The notes: generated by a model not told the origin, from the letters alone. A stretch of DNA of 64,000 nucleotides from Sacculina carcini (GCA_916048095.2 OU696578.1:1396798-1460797); one strand, 5' to 3'. Counted from the first letter of the stretch, positions 24,235 to 35,728 are shown. Program-made: numbers and translations.

Positions 24235-24352
24235 CTTGGTCGTCCCACACACCACTGGCCCCCGACGGTGAATTTGAGGGTGATTCTGCCAGGGTGATAA
24301 CGAAGGATTATCTCGCGTCCAACTGTACACCGGAAATCACCCGCTAAAATAT
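24235..24352 (-). CDS. Candidate coding exon, family unknown
   Basis: On the minus strand 118 bases lie between an acceptor-like GCTTGAATCAG and a donor-like CCAAG/GTCAGA. The translation includes GREIILRYHPGRITLKFTVG followed by GQWCVGRP. Composition is GC-richer than its surroundings and the frame is open throughout. I do not recognise the domain. It could be an exon of a long-intron host gene or a chance frame. Confidence 0.3.
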
Positions 24353-24712
24353 CTGATTCAAGCATGCACACAAACAAACACACACACACACATACATACA
24401 CGGGTTGCCAGGAAGCACAGATAAAAAGCGACAAACTGGCCGAGAAAAATGACAAGAATAGAAGAAAAAATCGCCAAGGAGTACTCATCCGCCGTCGACG
24501 CAAAATTCAAAGTTAATTGTTAATTTTGATATTTTTCATTTCTCGTTTCGTGAAATGTTCATGGCGAAAAACAGTAGGAACACAATTTACAAAAACAAAC
24601 ACACACACACATACAGACATACACACACACACACACTTTCACCCACACATACACACACGCCCGTACACGCTAACAGGAGCCAATATAAATAAACTTCGTA
24701 GGAAAAGCTATA
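24353..24712. other. Intergenic DNA with CA tracts
   Basis: (CA)n near 24367-24400 and mixed CACA/CATA repeats at about 24597-24665. Nothing else recognised. Confidence 0.5.
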
Positions 24713-24912
<200 letters not shown>

Positions 24913-25107
24913 TTCATCTATCAATAGGTATATCAAACAGCAGAATAGCTTATTTTCGCAAATACAGACAAAACATATTGTATATTCTATGTCGATTAAT
25001 ATTCTGAAAGAAAAATTAGACATATTCTCAATTGGGCCGAAAACCTGCCCAAAGCTAACCCCATTTGGTTGACTAGCAAATAGGCACCCGGCTATTCAAA
25101 TACTCAC

Positions 25108-25330
25108 TTTGCAACGGCGAGCCAATGAGATGCAACATAAAGCGTGTGTGCACACTGAATCCAAACGCGAATTGCGACCAGAAAACAAACAGAGAATAAT
25201 TGATCAAATACGCCACGCTGAGCAAACGCCCTAGAAGTCGACAGATGGGCAAACAGCAACAGCTCAGAAACAGCGTCGATGATCAACTGGTTCGTCGAAG
25301 TCGATGAATCAACCGACACGCCGTCGAAAG
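25108..25330 (-). CDS. Candidate coding exon, family unknown
   Basis: On the minus strand an open frame of ~70 codons ends at a strong donor (GCAAA then GTGAGTATTT). It includes SELLLFAHLSTSRAFAQRGV and FLVAIRVWIQCAHTLYVASH, hydrophobic and helix-like. Base composition is balanced compared with the AT-rich flanks. The 5' splice boundary is unclear because a GT tract adjoins. I do not recognise the family. Confidence 0.35.
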
Positions 25331-26689
25331 ACACACAGACATACATACACTCACACACTCACACACGTTGGCTCACAGACTCACTCACACACACATACAC
25401 ACGTACAAGCTTGTACGAACACCAAAGAACATAAGGTCGGGGTTTGAGGATACATAAATAGATTGAGACAAAAACTCGGGAATAATTTAGCATGAATTTG
25501 TATAAGATAAAATGTTGCATAGAAAACGTGTATGTGTGTGTAATGCAATCATTAATATATGCGCTCACGCACCCGCCTCGTATTAGAACTGTTTTGGAGC
25601 CTTGTTTTGTGTGTATTTTCAATAATTGTGATATATGCTAAAAAATAATATTACTTAGTTTTATTGCGTTCTGCAAGGGTGCTTCTACAACTCTGCTATT
25701 TGTATTGAGTATCAACATATATAATCACTTATACAATTTTGAAAAACTACTAAACTATATATAAGCACCAGAATAATTTTGATATCAACTGATCTCTCAA
25801 TATATATTTTTCATAGTACGATGATATCAAAACCAGAAGCGCACATAATTCATTTGAATGTCAGGGCAGGAAGCTTGTTCAGCATATAAATCACTGGCTC
25901 ATCGATTTTCCTACTGAAGTAGAGACCGGTCTGCTGTGAGCCACCACATGAAAAATGGGCTGGACGAAGAGAAAGGCGGATAAAACCAGAGAATGCAGAT
26001 AATGCGGAGAAACCCATTCAAATTCGAATTCGAGTATTGCTTGGAATCGATTCTAGATTGTTCTCTAAACGCTCAGAATCGCTTCAAGATTAACACAAGT
26101 GAAAGCGAAAAAATCATTACTTCATGATGCTGAATTGATAGAGTCAAACAAGAACAATGCTCAAATAGAACACAGATATTTGTTTTTCAAATTGGAAATT
26201 GGAAAAATACTATCGAAAAATACATAGGATGTAAACAAATACACGATGGCAACATATATAATACTCAATTTAACATATACAAAACCAACACAATATATAT
26301 AACATCAACTTTAAATAGTGAACCGCAGTACTCATGAAAAGTAATCGATTAAGATACTCATTCATGGTCCTCATACAAAATACTCACTAGGGTACTCATT
26401 TAGGATACTCAACTCAAGGATATTCATGAAAAATAGGCATATATGTTGTACTTAAATGCGTATACATTTCCATTATATTCTCTATAACATTTCATTATTC
26501 ATATATGTATATGTGTATGCATGTGTATGTGTATATATGTGCGTGTGTATGTGTTCGTGTGCATGTGTTTGTGTGTATGTAAGTATTCAATTTTGCAAGC
26601 ACCCATGTACTTTCTGTCGATTTGTGCTCCATATTTTTGTCCCCATACCGCTCTGTGTCTACACTTTTATTACTCTGCTCCTGCTCGCG
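25331..26689. other. Intergenic AT-rich DNA
   Basis: CA/GT simple sequence near 25360-25400 and 26515-26580. At about 26325-26430 the phrase ATACTCAT or ACTCA recurs five or six times in a loose cluster. No genes recognised. Confidence 0.5.
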
Positions 26690-26750
26690 CCTTTGCCCTC
26701 GAAAGTGCGCTATATCAAATACATGTTGTTGTTGTTGTTGTTTTGTTGTA
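26690..26750 (+). repeat. L2/CR1-like LINE 3' terminus with (TTG)n tail
   Basis: GCCCTCGAAAGTGCGCTATA followed by TCAAATACATG and five TTG units is another L2-type terminus, with a different tail from the one at 23744-23812. Only the last ~60 bases remain. Confidence 0.55.
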
Positions 26751-27405
26751 TACGAAATACTAGTAAGTGAAAAAGACCAGCGTAATTACTATGATATAAG
26801 TGAACATCCTAAAAATGTTGATAACAATTAACAATAGCGAAATAGTGAAGACAATGTTACGCAAGTTTGGTATGAAAGCAAATATTGGCAGTATTCGGAA
26901 ATTACCTGCTATCGATTACCTGCTATAGATTTTATCGGAAAATTTCACGACACGAAAGAACCAGTACATGAAACATGAGCTAGTGTGGCTAAATGAAATT
27001 GTATGAACGGAATAGCTCGCGCAGTATCAACATGACATTATGCGCAATAATGAGTTCTCAGAAACAGTGGAAATATAACACCACGGATTTCTCAACTAGT
27101 CAACTTTTCCTCGGAAATTTTCCAACGTTCAATTAGGCGCAATTGTTTTTCATATTTGCACAGCTAATTGTACTAGGAAGGTGTTGGATAAATATTTGTT
27201 TCAGGGAGTGGCTTTAATGTAACTAAAATTTAAATAAATTCATATTTATAATATATGCAAATAAATGTAAAAACATTACATATGCAGAATGATTATGAAA
27301 ACAGAAAAAATTGGACTGTTATTTCCACTTGAAATAAGGTTTTAGTTGGTTGATAAATGTGCGACGTGAGTGCATTGACATGTCGTCACACTTACACTTA
27401 CACAC

Positions 27406-27443
<38 letters not shown>

Positions 27444-27959
27444 GACGTGCTAGAACCCTATATGGCATATAGAACCCAGCCGCTCGATAAAATGATAGAG
27501 AGACAAATGTGGAACTGGTGTTGCACGAAAATCCACTCGAAATCTGGAATAATTTATGGCATAATGACATGCGACCCTGGATAATAAATAATTTATACAC
27601 AACATGTATAATAGATATAAATAAATAACACAACATAATATATATCTATATATAAAGTGGGAAATTAATAGTCGGACATAACTGAACAAATATATGTGTT
27701 TTTATCTATCCAAATTGGTATATTTTCGTTTCTATGGTGACCTCCTGTGACATTCAATTTGCTGGAACAACTGAATTTATTCGATTTCTCAGCGCTGCTG
27801 TTGTGTGGAAAATGAAAAGTTGGCTCATTAAGAAATGAGGAATTAGAGAGAGAAAAAGCGATTACGGAACGCCACCAAACAGACAAGCTTCCAAACGCTC
27901 ATTAGCATTCCATTGTGCGTTTGCCACCATTGAATTATACTACCATCTGAATTTATTAC
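26751..27959. other. Intergenic AT-rich DNA
   Basis: A (CA)n tract at about 27398-27440. No coding, RNA or transposon feature recognised. Confidence 0.5.
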
Positions 27960-28830
27960 GAGCGAGCGATAGCGAGCGAGTTCATACTTGGTGTTACTAG
28001 AAAAATGAGTATGAGCGGCCCGCCGGCCGGCCCGCCGGCCGGCCGTGGTCACGCTTTTCAGAGGCTTATATCTCTGGAACCATAAGTCCGATTAACATGC
28101 ATTTTTTTTTGTTGGGTAGTCTCATCCTTCCTGCCGCGGATGAGACCAAGCCGAATCATGTCAGTGCCTACTATGGCACGTGGCACGTCCCAAATACCCT
28201 CCTACTTTTTCGAAAAACACTTTTTACCCGTTTTTCAGAGGCTTATATTTCTGGAACCATAAGTCCGATTAACATGCATTTTTTGTTGTTGGGTAGCCTC
28301 ATTCTTTTTGCCGTGGATGAGACCAAGCCGAATCATGTCAGTGCCCAGTGTGGCACGTGGCACGTCCCAAATGCCCTCCTACGTTTTCGAAAAACACTTT
28401 TTACCCGTTTTTCAGAGGCTTATATCTCTGGAATCATAAGTTCGATTAACATGCATTTTTTTTGTTGGGTAGCCTCATCCTACCTGCCGCGAATGAGACT
28501 ATGCCGAATTACGTCAGTGCCCACTGTGGCACGTGGCACGTCCCAAATGCCCTCCTACTTTTTCGAAAAACACTTTTTACCCGTTTTTCAGAGGCTTATA
28601 TCTCTGGAACCATAAGGCCGATTAACATGCGTTTTTCTTTGTTGGATAGCCCAATCCTTCTTGCCGCGGATGAGACCATGCCAAATTATGTCAGTGCCAG
28701 TGTGGCACGTGGCACGTGCCATATGCCCTCTTATAACTTAGCAGAAAACAAAGTCTTGACAAAGTTTGACAACGACAAAGTTTGATTACATATGATAGCT
28801 TCGCGCTCGCTCGTTCATCGCCGAACACGG
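27960..28830. repeat. Four-unit 177-bp tandem repeat between inverted GAGCGAGCG arms
   Basis: Four units start at CAGAGGCTTATAT at 28058, 28236, 28413 and 28589 (periods 178, 177, 176). Each contains AACATGCATTTTTT, a GTTGGGTAG segment, GATGAGAC and GTGGCACGTGGCACGT. The left side has a GC-only palindromic run of CCGGCCGG units (28016-28045) and GAGCGAGCGATAGCGAGCG (27960-27978); the right side has CGCGCTCGCTCG (28802-28813), an inverted counterpart. This resembles a MITE with an internal minisatellite. The open frames along it are repeat translation. Confidence 0.7.
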
Positions 28831-29059
28831 CGCCTTACTGGTATTTACTATCAAATATATTTCTATTTCAATTAACTAACGTGAAATAATTGAGAAAAAA
28901 AATTGTCTCACAAATTACGTGCAACATAGCCTCACTTTGCTGCCAAAATGTCACAAAATTTATCATTAAATTGCAATAGATCCTAGTGTTTGTTTACAAA
29001 ATAACTAACTTACGTAATTATACAACATGATGTAACATAACAACTTAACATAGCGTATA
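28831..29059. other. AT-rich spacer
   Basis: Nothing recognised between the 177-bp repeat and the pogo-like MITE; TAACATA-type phrases recur near 29020-29055. Confidence 0.5.
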
Positions 29060-29371
29060 CAGGGGGTCCTCGACTTACGACGGAGATCCGTTCCTACGTC
29101 TCCGTCGTAAGCCGAATTTTGACGTAAGTCGGGACACATTACATGTATATACGTAAGCCGTAATGGCACCTCTATTAAGGCGAAACACGTGTTTTTCGAA
29201 ACTATTTTATTGTACTACTATCTCTGACGGGAATTCCACATCAACTCGCAGTTGAGAAAGCAAAATTGCGTCGTACTTACGACGCAATCGAGGTAACTCG
29301 AGCAGATGATTTCTAGCGTCGTATCCGCGAAACGTCGCAAGTCGAGACCGTCGTAAACCGTGGACTCCCTG
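29060..29371. mobile_element. pogo/Tigger-like MITE, 312 bp
   Basis: Flanked by TA on both sides (29058-29059 and 29372-29373). Left end CAGGGGGTCCTCGACTTACG and right end (minus strand) CAGGGAGTCCACGGTTTACG form a good inverted repeat, with further TACGACG and CGACTTGCGACG motifs inside both arms. It resembles, but is not the same as, the Tigger terminus at 61937. No transposase. Confidence 0.75.
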
Positions 29372-29384
29372 TATATGATATATA

Positions 29385-29634
29385 TGAAACCAGCCCAAAA
29401 ATATGCCAAGCCCCCACCCAAATCATAATCATGGACATTAAAATTTATTTCCTTTGTAAATGAAGTCCTGTAATTTTGGTTTAATTTCGAGGACTGAATC
29501 AGTGTGCCCCAGTGCCTTATTATAATAGTATGTAGTCAGCGTACGAGTGTAGCTCTTTATGCTTCGCCAAGCCCCCTCAACTTTTTCCTTAGCCCCCCTC
29601 TCAGCTCCCCATCGGAAAAATCCTGGCGCCATCA
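29385..29634. mobile_element. Partial hAT-like MITE, CAGTGATGGCGCCAGG end
   Basis: The right end on the minus strand reads CAGTGATGGCGCCAGGATTT, then a G-rich run. Two C-rich blocks (about 29409-29420 and 29570-29610) mirror the family at 22837-23023. The left terminus is degraded. Confidence 0.5.
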
Positions 29635-29899
29635 CTGCTAATTAATAATATAACTATAACTTATAACTTGAAGTGAAACTTACATAATAACTACAACAGA
29701 ACCAAAGTCAAGGAACCTAGAGAAAAGCTCAGGTTGTAATCCCCCATCACCGATCAATAGGACTCACCATCAAACTTCACCAACAGATTATATCCAAATG
29801 TGTGTGTGTGTCAGTGTGTGTGTGTGTGTGTGTGTCAGTGTGTGTCAGTGTGCGTGTGTGTATATGTGCGTGTGTGTGTGTGTCAGTGTGCGTGTGTGC

Positions 29900-29938
<39 letters not shown>

Positions 29939-30079
29939 TCAGTGTGTGTATGTGAGTGTGTGTGTGTGTGTAAGCACTCAGTACTTATAGTCGACGTGAG
30001 GTTGCCGAAACAGTAAGAGCATACACATTAAACGACACACACAAACACGACACGACACACACTCACACACACACACACA
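29635..30079. other. Spacer with interrupted (GT)n and (CA)n
   Basis: GT tracts interrupted by CAGTGTG phrases at about 29798-29972, then CA tracts at 30035-30080 that mark the left edge of block P1. No gene. Confidence 0.6.
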
Positions 30080-30319
30080 CGCATAGAGAGAGACAAACAT
30101 ACAAACACGGAGACACACAAACATACAGACTGCATTACCGTGCATTAATATTCGTAGCATGCCTCATTCCAAAGAGTCGCTAAAGAGCGCAAGTCACCAG
30201 CCCAACAACATACCGGGAAAAAATGGTATTCAATAAAACGAAAGGAAATTTTGAAGGTTAAAACGCATACGAGCATGCAAATACAGTACTGCGAATATGT
30301 AATACCCAAAAGCAGAGGA

Positions 30320-30570
30320 GAATTCCTTTGGGCGAATTCTATAATCCAACAGCCCCTGTCCACCCAGCAGTAAATGATGGTACCAGATATCAGTCATGTG
30401 TTGTGTCATATATTATGGGGATGTGGCCCTCTAATACGTATTTAGTCCTTGTGGCGTCATAGCGTGGAGAGGGTCGGTTCTGCGGTGGCAGCGAGCTGCA
30501 CGGGACACACCTGTGTGTGTTCATAAGCTTCGACTTCTTCCCGTGTAACAGCTGTCACTTGAGACCTTCA
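30320..30570 (+). repeat. SINE body, tRNA head missing (P1)
   Basis: The run from ATTCTATAATCCAACAGCCC through GATATCAGTCATGTGTTGTG to GTAACAGCTGTCACTTGAG is the reverse-strand counterpart of the SINE in the thioredoxin gene intron (36385-36620). Here the tRNA-like promoter head is replaced by other sequence. Equivalent copies lie at about 38600-38850 and 57135-57390. Confidence 0.6.
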
Positions 30571-32039
30571 AGTTTTAACAAGGGTGAATACTGGACTTTA
30601 ACGGTGTGGGTGCCGAGAGGGATGGGCTATAGAAAAAAGATGTCGAAGCTTGGCGAAACATGAGGGAACTACATGAGTGAACTACACTCGAAAGGTCTAT
30701 GGTGAGGATTTTTGGCGGACTCAGGGAGGCTCTTGGCGGATTCTTGGGGACCTTCAGTCCCTCCAAGCCCCCTGAGCTAGTTCAAGAGCTCGGACGTCGT
30801 TCAAAAAGCAAACAATTTGGCATGTGCAAATATAGCAAATATCTCGCATCTCGATAGCTTCACCTGTTGTCAATTTCATCCTGATCTTTGTTATTGCTTT
30901 CGCCAATCCTTCCTTTTGCTTTCAACGAATGGAGAGAGGAAGCCACGGATGAGCATACAAACCCAGCTGCAATTAAGCTTAACACACATCCACCTACACA
31001 TTGATCATACAGACATACACACGGACATACATACACGCAGACAGTGACACTGAAAACTGAAGCAAGTGGAACAGAGTAAAAAAGCTATCAAGTGAAAGAG
31101 CAATTGAGTATAACACTGATCAATGACTGTTACATAATTATTGATTATAAGCAAACAATACACACACACACACACATTTCCTCAGAAGCCAGTCTTACAC
31201 TGGTATTACAATTTGACAAGGCCAGTGATTCTCAACCAGGGTTCGATGGAGCCCCAGGGGTTCGGTGAGTCAGTTTCAGGGGTTCGACGGTTTGGTTCAC
31301 TCACTCATATGATTGGTGACGTCAAGCTCTGCTTGGTCATCATTGGCTGCAGTTAATCACGCCACATCGCTTGGTCTTGATATGATCTGTGCTGCAAGCA
31401 ACTCGGTCCACTCAGTAGTAGTCTACTTGTGTGACTGTCTTGATCGTACGTGATTTGTGATTTTTCTCGTATAATACTTCAAACACGACGGTTTCGATGA
31501 ATGCATGTATGGAACTTGTGTGGAGTTCAGTATCTGTAATAAGATTGAGAAGCAAGTGGCTTATTTCACCATGTCACATCATGACGCCGCTCTTTGTTGA
31601 TATTTGACAAGCCCCGTCATCTTGACTCGAGTACATGCCAGCCTTGGATTTCACAAATTGCTTTTTCACACTCGCACGCTTTCTGGCTACGACGATTTTC
31701 CGCTCGCATGCCTCGCAGACATGGGCGTAAATCCCGACATACCCCCGAAAAATTGGCTAGGGGTATGAATATGCAATTATACCCCCTGAGAATTATGCTG
31801 AGTTCAGTTCATTGGCAGTATATTATCGTCAAAATCAGCATAGCAAAAAGTAGCAATACACAAGTGTGTGTGTATGCAATTATATGAAATATATTTTTAT
31901 TGAGGTATGTGTGTTGTAATTGACTAGGCATTAAATGGTTCAGGATCCCATGCAATTGACCAACTGAGTCAACTTTAAACACCAAGTGTCTTAAGCGAGA
32001 GGAGCCTTGGTTTTGAGGTTTCCTTGCCTTCGTCCTCTA

Positions 32040-32233
32040 TATAGCCTCCCGGTGTTCCACAGGTCTCCATTCTTGGTCATTTGTTACTTAATCTGTAAAT
32101 GTCTTCTCTTTGTCCTATTCTTCGTAAATACTCTATAAGTTTTCATATCTATGCTGACGATATTCAGTTTTAAATCCGGCTTCCTTTTCATTCTCCTTCC
32201 CTGCTATCTGACGTGCTTTCTGATATTTCTTCT
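32040..32233 (+). pseudogene. CR1-like LINE RT fragment, left part (P1)
   Basis: Encodes the remnant of the GVPQ...LG and YADDI region. Stops are present (TAA where P2 has an open codon) and the LTR element interrupts it at 32234. It continues after 34226. Confidence 0.75.
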
Positions 32234-32369
32234 TGTGGCCTCCGCGCCAGCATTGTATTTTATATTCATTTGTATATGCGTTGTTTCATTTGTGGTTTCC
32301 GAGATACGTTATCTAGCCAGTCGATCAATACACAGTTACGTGTTATTATCTTTTGTAGGCGTTCCTGCA
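32234..32369 (+). repeat. 5' LTR (P1 element)
   Basis: 136 bases, TGTGGCCTCC to GGCGTTCCTGCA. It differs from its partner at a few positions (GAG/GAC at the TTTCCGA site, TGCA/TACA at the end), so the insertion is not brand new. Confidence 0.85.
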
Positions 32370-32436
32370 AGTGGTGACCCCGAACGTTCGTTGTAAAATA
32401 TTTTTCTGTATTTATTCGCCTGTGCGAAATATCACA

Positions 32437-32910
32437 ATGTCAATTGAGCCAACAGACGCTCTTTCAGCCGCAGTCCGGGTGGAGTTGCCCGTGTTTGATG
32501 ACACTGATGTTGACACGTGGCTACTGATGTGTGATAATCTGTTGGAAGATGGAGGAGTGAAGACACAGCTGACCAAATTTCGCAAAGTCTTGGCAAAACT
32601 CCCCTCCGCGAAGTTTCGCATTGTCAAGGACCTCGCGAGTCAATCACCGCTGGCAGCCGACTGCTACGATCGGCTTCAAAACAGACTGCGTACCAGGCTC
32701 CAACTGTCTCCAGCTGAGAGTCTCCAGAGTTTGGAGAGCATTCCTCGGCGGCTGGGCTCCATGAAGCCATCCGAGCTTTATGACGCCATGCACGCGCTTT
32801 ACCCACATGATATGGATCACGAGATCTTGCGCGAGGTCTTTTTGCTCAGGCTTCCCACAGAGATGCAGCTTCTGTGCACGTCTTCTGGTGGACGTCTCCA
32901 CCGGTGTTGA
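32437..32910 (+). CDS. Gag-like ORF of LTR retrotransposon (P1)
   Basis: 157 codons from ATG 32437 to TGA. The pattern of an acidic start, a PVFDDTDVDTWLLMCDNLL segment, a KFRKVLAKLP segment and a later ELYDAMHALYPHDMDHEILR to RLPTEMQLL stretch resembles the Gag N-terminal domain of arthropod/metazoan gypsy-like elements (DUF7041-type). Gag packages element RNA. The C-terminal part, normally with a zinc knuckle, is missing: just before the TGA the sequence joins integrase coding sequence in another frame, marking an internal deletion. Confidence 0.65.
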   Translation: MSIEPTDALSAAVRVELPVFDDTDVDTWLLMCDNLLEDGGVKTQLTKFRKVLAKLPSAKFRIVKDLASQSPLAADCYDRLQNRLRTRLQLSPAESLQSLESIPRRLGSMKPSELYDAMHALYPHDMDHEILREVFLLRLPTEMQLLCTSSGGRLHRC

Positions 32911-34064
32911 CCGCCCACTTGCACCTGAGGCGTTGCAGCACGAGATCTATCTGCTATTTCACAGCATGCACCATCCCAGCGCGCGAACAGCGCGTCGCCT
33001 GATCTCGGAACGCTTTGTGTTTAGTCGCATAAGCTCGAAAGTGTCAGCTTGGGTGAGGAATTGTACCCTCTGTCAACGATGCAAAGTCGGCCGTCACCAA
33101 CATACGTCGTTGCGCCGCCCTGCAACACCATCTGGACGTTTCGAGGCGCTTCACATTGACTTCGTCGGACCACTTCCGGAAGACAGTGGTCATCGCTATT
33201 TTTTCACAATAGTGGACAGGTACACGCGTTACCCCGAGGCAATACCGATGCCAGAGGCTTCTGCTGCGTCTTGTGCTCGCGCATTACGTCCGACCGTGGC
33301 CGACAGTTTGTGTCCGACCTGTGGACCGAGTTTTGGTCCGTCCTCGGGGTTCAGCTGAAGACAACGTGCGCCTATTCTCCTCAGCAGAATGGGTTAGTAG
33401 AGCGTATTCATCGCCAGCTCTTACTGCTGCTCTAGAGAGCAATGTCAACTGGATGGCGGCCCTGCCCTTGGTTCTGATGGGCATGCGGGCGGCGTACAAG
33501 CCGGACATTAATTCTTCATCAGCGGAGATGTTGTTTGGCGAAAAAATGCGCCTCCCGGGCCAATTTTTCTCACAGGCTGAGTTGTCACCAGCGAATGAGA
33601 CAGCTCGACAGCTCGCTACCTCCATGTCTAGACTCCGGCCAACACCGACCGCTTGGCACCGGCGCTACGACGCCGACCGTCCGTTTGTGTCGCAGCCGCT
33701 GATGACGGCGACACATGTGTTTGTTCGTGTGGATGCTGTGCGTCCACCACTGACTCCCCCTTACCGCGGACCGTATGCCGTGCTTCAGCGCGGTGACAAA
33801 GCATTCGTTTTGGACTTCAACGGACGCCCGGACACAGTCGCCATCGACCGTTTGAAGCCGGCATTTTCCGAGAGAAGCCAAACCTGCAGCTCACCACTGC
33901 CGCCTTCAGCCCAACCTTCTCAAGGCGCCGCCGAGGCAGCTGCGGTTCCCACGTCGGTAACGGAGTCGCCTGTTCCTGCTGACACTTCGCACACACTCCG
34001 GCCTGCCAGAATCGTTTGGTCCAGGCGCGCCAGGCCAATTCGCGCCCCGGTTCGCTTTCAGTAG
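32885..34064 (+). pseudogene. Integrase with two small deletions (P1)
   Basis: Encodes the H2C2 zinc-binding domain (HH then CTLCQRCK), the first catalytic Asp (LHIDFVGPLP) and, after a break, the C-terminal domain. Compared with the intact P3 copy it lacks ~40 bases after GCGCATTAC (near 33287), removing the DNA around the second catalytic Asp and shifting frame, and ~10 bases near 33419, just after the segment that carries the catalytic Glu. Integrase joins element cDNA to the host genome; this copy cannot be functional. Confidence 0.8.
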
Positions 34065-34090
34065 TCGGTGCTCCGCACCTGGGGGGGAGC

Positions 34091-34226
34091 TGTGGCCTCC
34101 GCGCCACCATTGTATTTTATATTCATTTGTATATGCGTTGTTTCATTTGTGGTTTCCGACATACGTTATCTAGCCAGTCGATCAATACACAGTTACGTGT
34201 TATTATCTTTTGTAGGCGTTCCTACA
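34091..34226 (+). repeat. 3' LTR (P1 element)
   Basis: 136 bases, TGTGGCCTCC to GTTCCTACA, preceded by the GGGGGGGAGC purine tract and followed by TTCTCATCA, which resumes the interrupted LINE. Confidence 0.85.
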
Positions 34227-35060
34227 TTCTCATCATCACTTCAAAGTCTGAGTTTCTCCCTCTTCATCCTCCGCGCATTAGTCCTACGCTGCTCTCAGTT
34301 CCCCTAGCCGTTACCGTTGGAAATCTTGGCATTATTTTATATTTTTCGCTCTCCTTTGTAGATAATATTCGCTCCGTCGCTCGCACTTGTCGTTTGATCC
34401 TACCTTCACTCTATCCCATTCGTCCCTGTCTCGATCAATCTTCATCTATTAAACTTGTTATTTCTCTTATACTCTCTAGATTAGACTATTGCAACTCACT
34501 ATACTTTAGCTTACCTCGTTCCTCTCTAAAAATACTACAACGCGTTCTTAACCAATCTTGCCGATTTGTTCTTCACCCTAATCCTTGCCGGCATACCTCC
34601 AGTTTTCTATTTAAGTTTCGTAGGCTTCCAATTGTCTCTCGTATTCACTTTCGCCTTTGCTGTCAAATCTTCAAACTTCTTCATGGTCTTAGTCAACCGC
34701 CCTACCTAGTCAGTCTTTTAACTCGTTCTGATGCTGTTTCTTCTTGTAGACCTGTTCCCCTCATCTGTCCTCAGGCCACTATTTAATCTTCGTGGTCCTC
34801 TAAATCTTTTACTTTCTTCGGTCCGCGCATCTGTAATTTTCTTCCTTCTCATATTACTGCAACTTCTTCCAACCGCATGTTTGCTTCCCGACTTCAAAAT
34901 CACCTTTTTGACATCTCGTTTGATCCTGCTTCTCACACTCTCACTCCTTTCGCCAAACTCTTATTCCATTCAGCTATCCATTTTCTATTCCTCCTCCTTA
35001 TTGTACTCAAATCATGTATATATATGTATAATTGCATGTTTGTGTATGTATGTATATGTA
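34227..35060 (+). pseudogene. CR1-like LINE RT C-terminus and 3' end, right part (P1)
   Basis: Resumes the RT after the LTR insertion: the SKSEFLPL segment, ILSRLDYCNSLYF, LQRVLNQSCRFV and the LHGLSQPPYL block, then a frameshift and the C-terminal SRLQNHLFDISFDPASHTL. The 3' end is AT-rich TGTATGTATATG simple sequence. It matches 40545-41357 and 61099-61905. Confidence 0.75.
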
Positions 35061-35728
35061 TATAATTCAATCATCGAACGACCGCAACAGGAGCCAACCC
35101 AGGTGGATTATCGCTCCTTATTGTTGCAGTCGTTGTGTATGTATGTATTTTTATGTTGTAGTTGTATTGTTCGTTTGGTGTGTATGCATGTATGTGTGTA
35201 TGTATGTATGTGCGTGAGTGCAAGACTGAAGCAGTGCTTTTGCAACGGGTCCTGGAATGCTGATGCAGCTCATGTTACACTGTCGGTGCGAGATGTCAGT
35301 GATATACAGAGCGTGTGTGTATGAGTATGAAAGTTGTTGAGTGTGTGCGTGCAAGATGACACCTGATGTAGTTTGGCGTACTGTATCATGAAGTGAGGGG
35401 GAGTCGAGATATGTTTTTGCTGTGCGAGTGGGAGTGTTTGGTGTCTTCTTGTAAGTGTTACCGGGTGTGTGGAAATATAATCAAGTTCAATCAAGCAGGA
35501 AGCTGCGTGTTACATATGTATATATGTATTTACGCTTTGTTGTTCATGTTGAAGTTATGCACGCCCGTGTCTTACAGACGCTATAGTAAATATACGTTCG
35601 TTCTACAACTACGAACTATGCAAACGAAGTGATTCTGAATGAGATACGGTGTCACGCTATGTATTGCTGCAATGCATGATACTCACTTCTACTGAGCGTG
35701 TATCACTGAGTGTAGTTCACTAGCCGTA

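Larger units (their letters stand above)
32234..34226 (+). mobile_element. Ty3/gypsy-type LTR retrotransposon lacking protease-RT-RNase H (P1)
   Basis: Two 136-base LTRs (32234-32369 and 34091-34226) begin TGTGGCC and end TGCA/TACA. A putative primer site (TGGTGACCCCGAACG) follows the left LTR and a G-rich polypurine tract (34079-34089) precedes the right one. Between them are only a Gag-like and an integrase ORF. TTCT flanks both sides and may be a 4-bp target duplication. The insertion splits the P-block LINE. Confidence 0.8.
30080..35060 (+). repeat. Segmental duplication block P1
   Basis: From the AGAGAGACAAACATACAAAC segment onward, this block is collinear and highly similar to P2 (38331-41357) and P3 (56882-61934). 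In order: SINE body (30320-30570), hAT-like remnant (30630-30780), unique-looking spacer, a CAGTGATTCTCAACC hAT end (31224), a partial MITE (31720-31990), and a truncated CR1-like LINE (from 32040) split by an LTR element. The left edge lies in a CA tract. Confidence 0.85.

Noticed and set aside
28097..28785. Overlapping 172- and 107-codon frames with internally repeated peptide
   Set aside because: They only translate the 177-bp tandem repeat; unit lengths of 176-178 break the frame between units.
32371..32436. Gag start at 32371
   Set aside because: That codon is GTG within the primer-binding-site region; the first ATG in frame is 32437.
33585..34110. Minus-strand open frames opposite the integrase
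   Set aside because: They are antisense shadows of the GC-rich integrase coding sequence.
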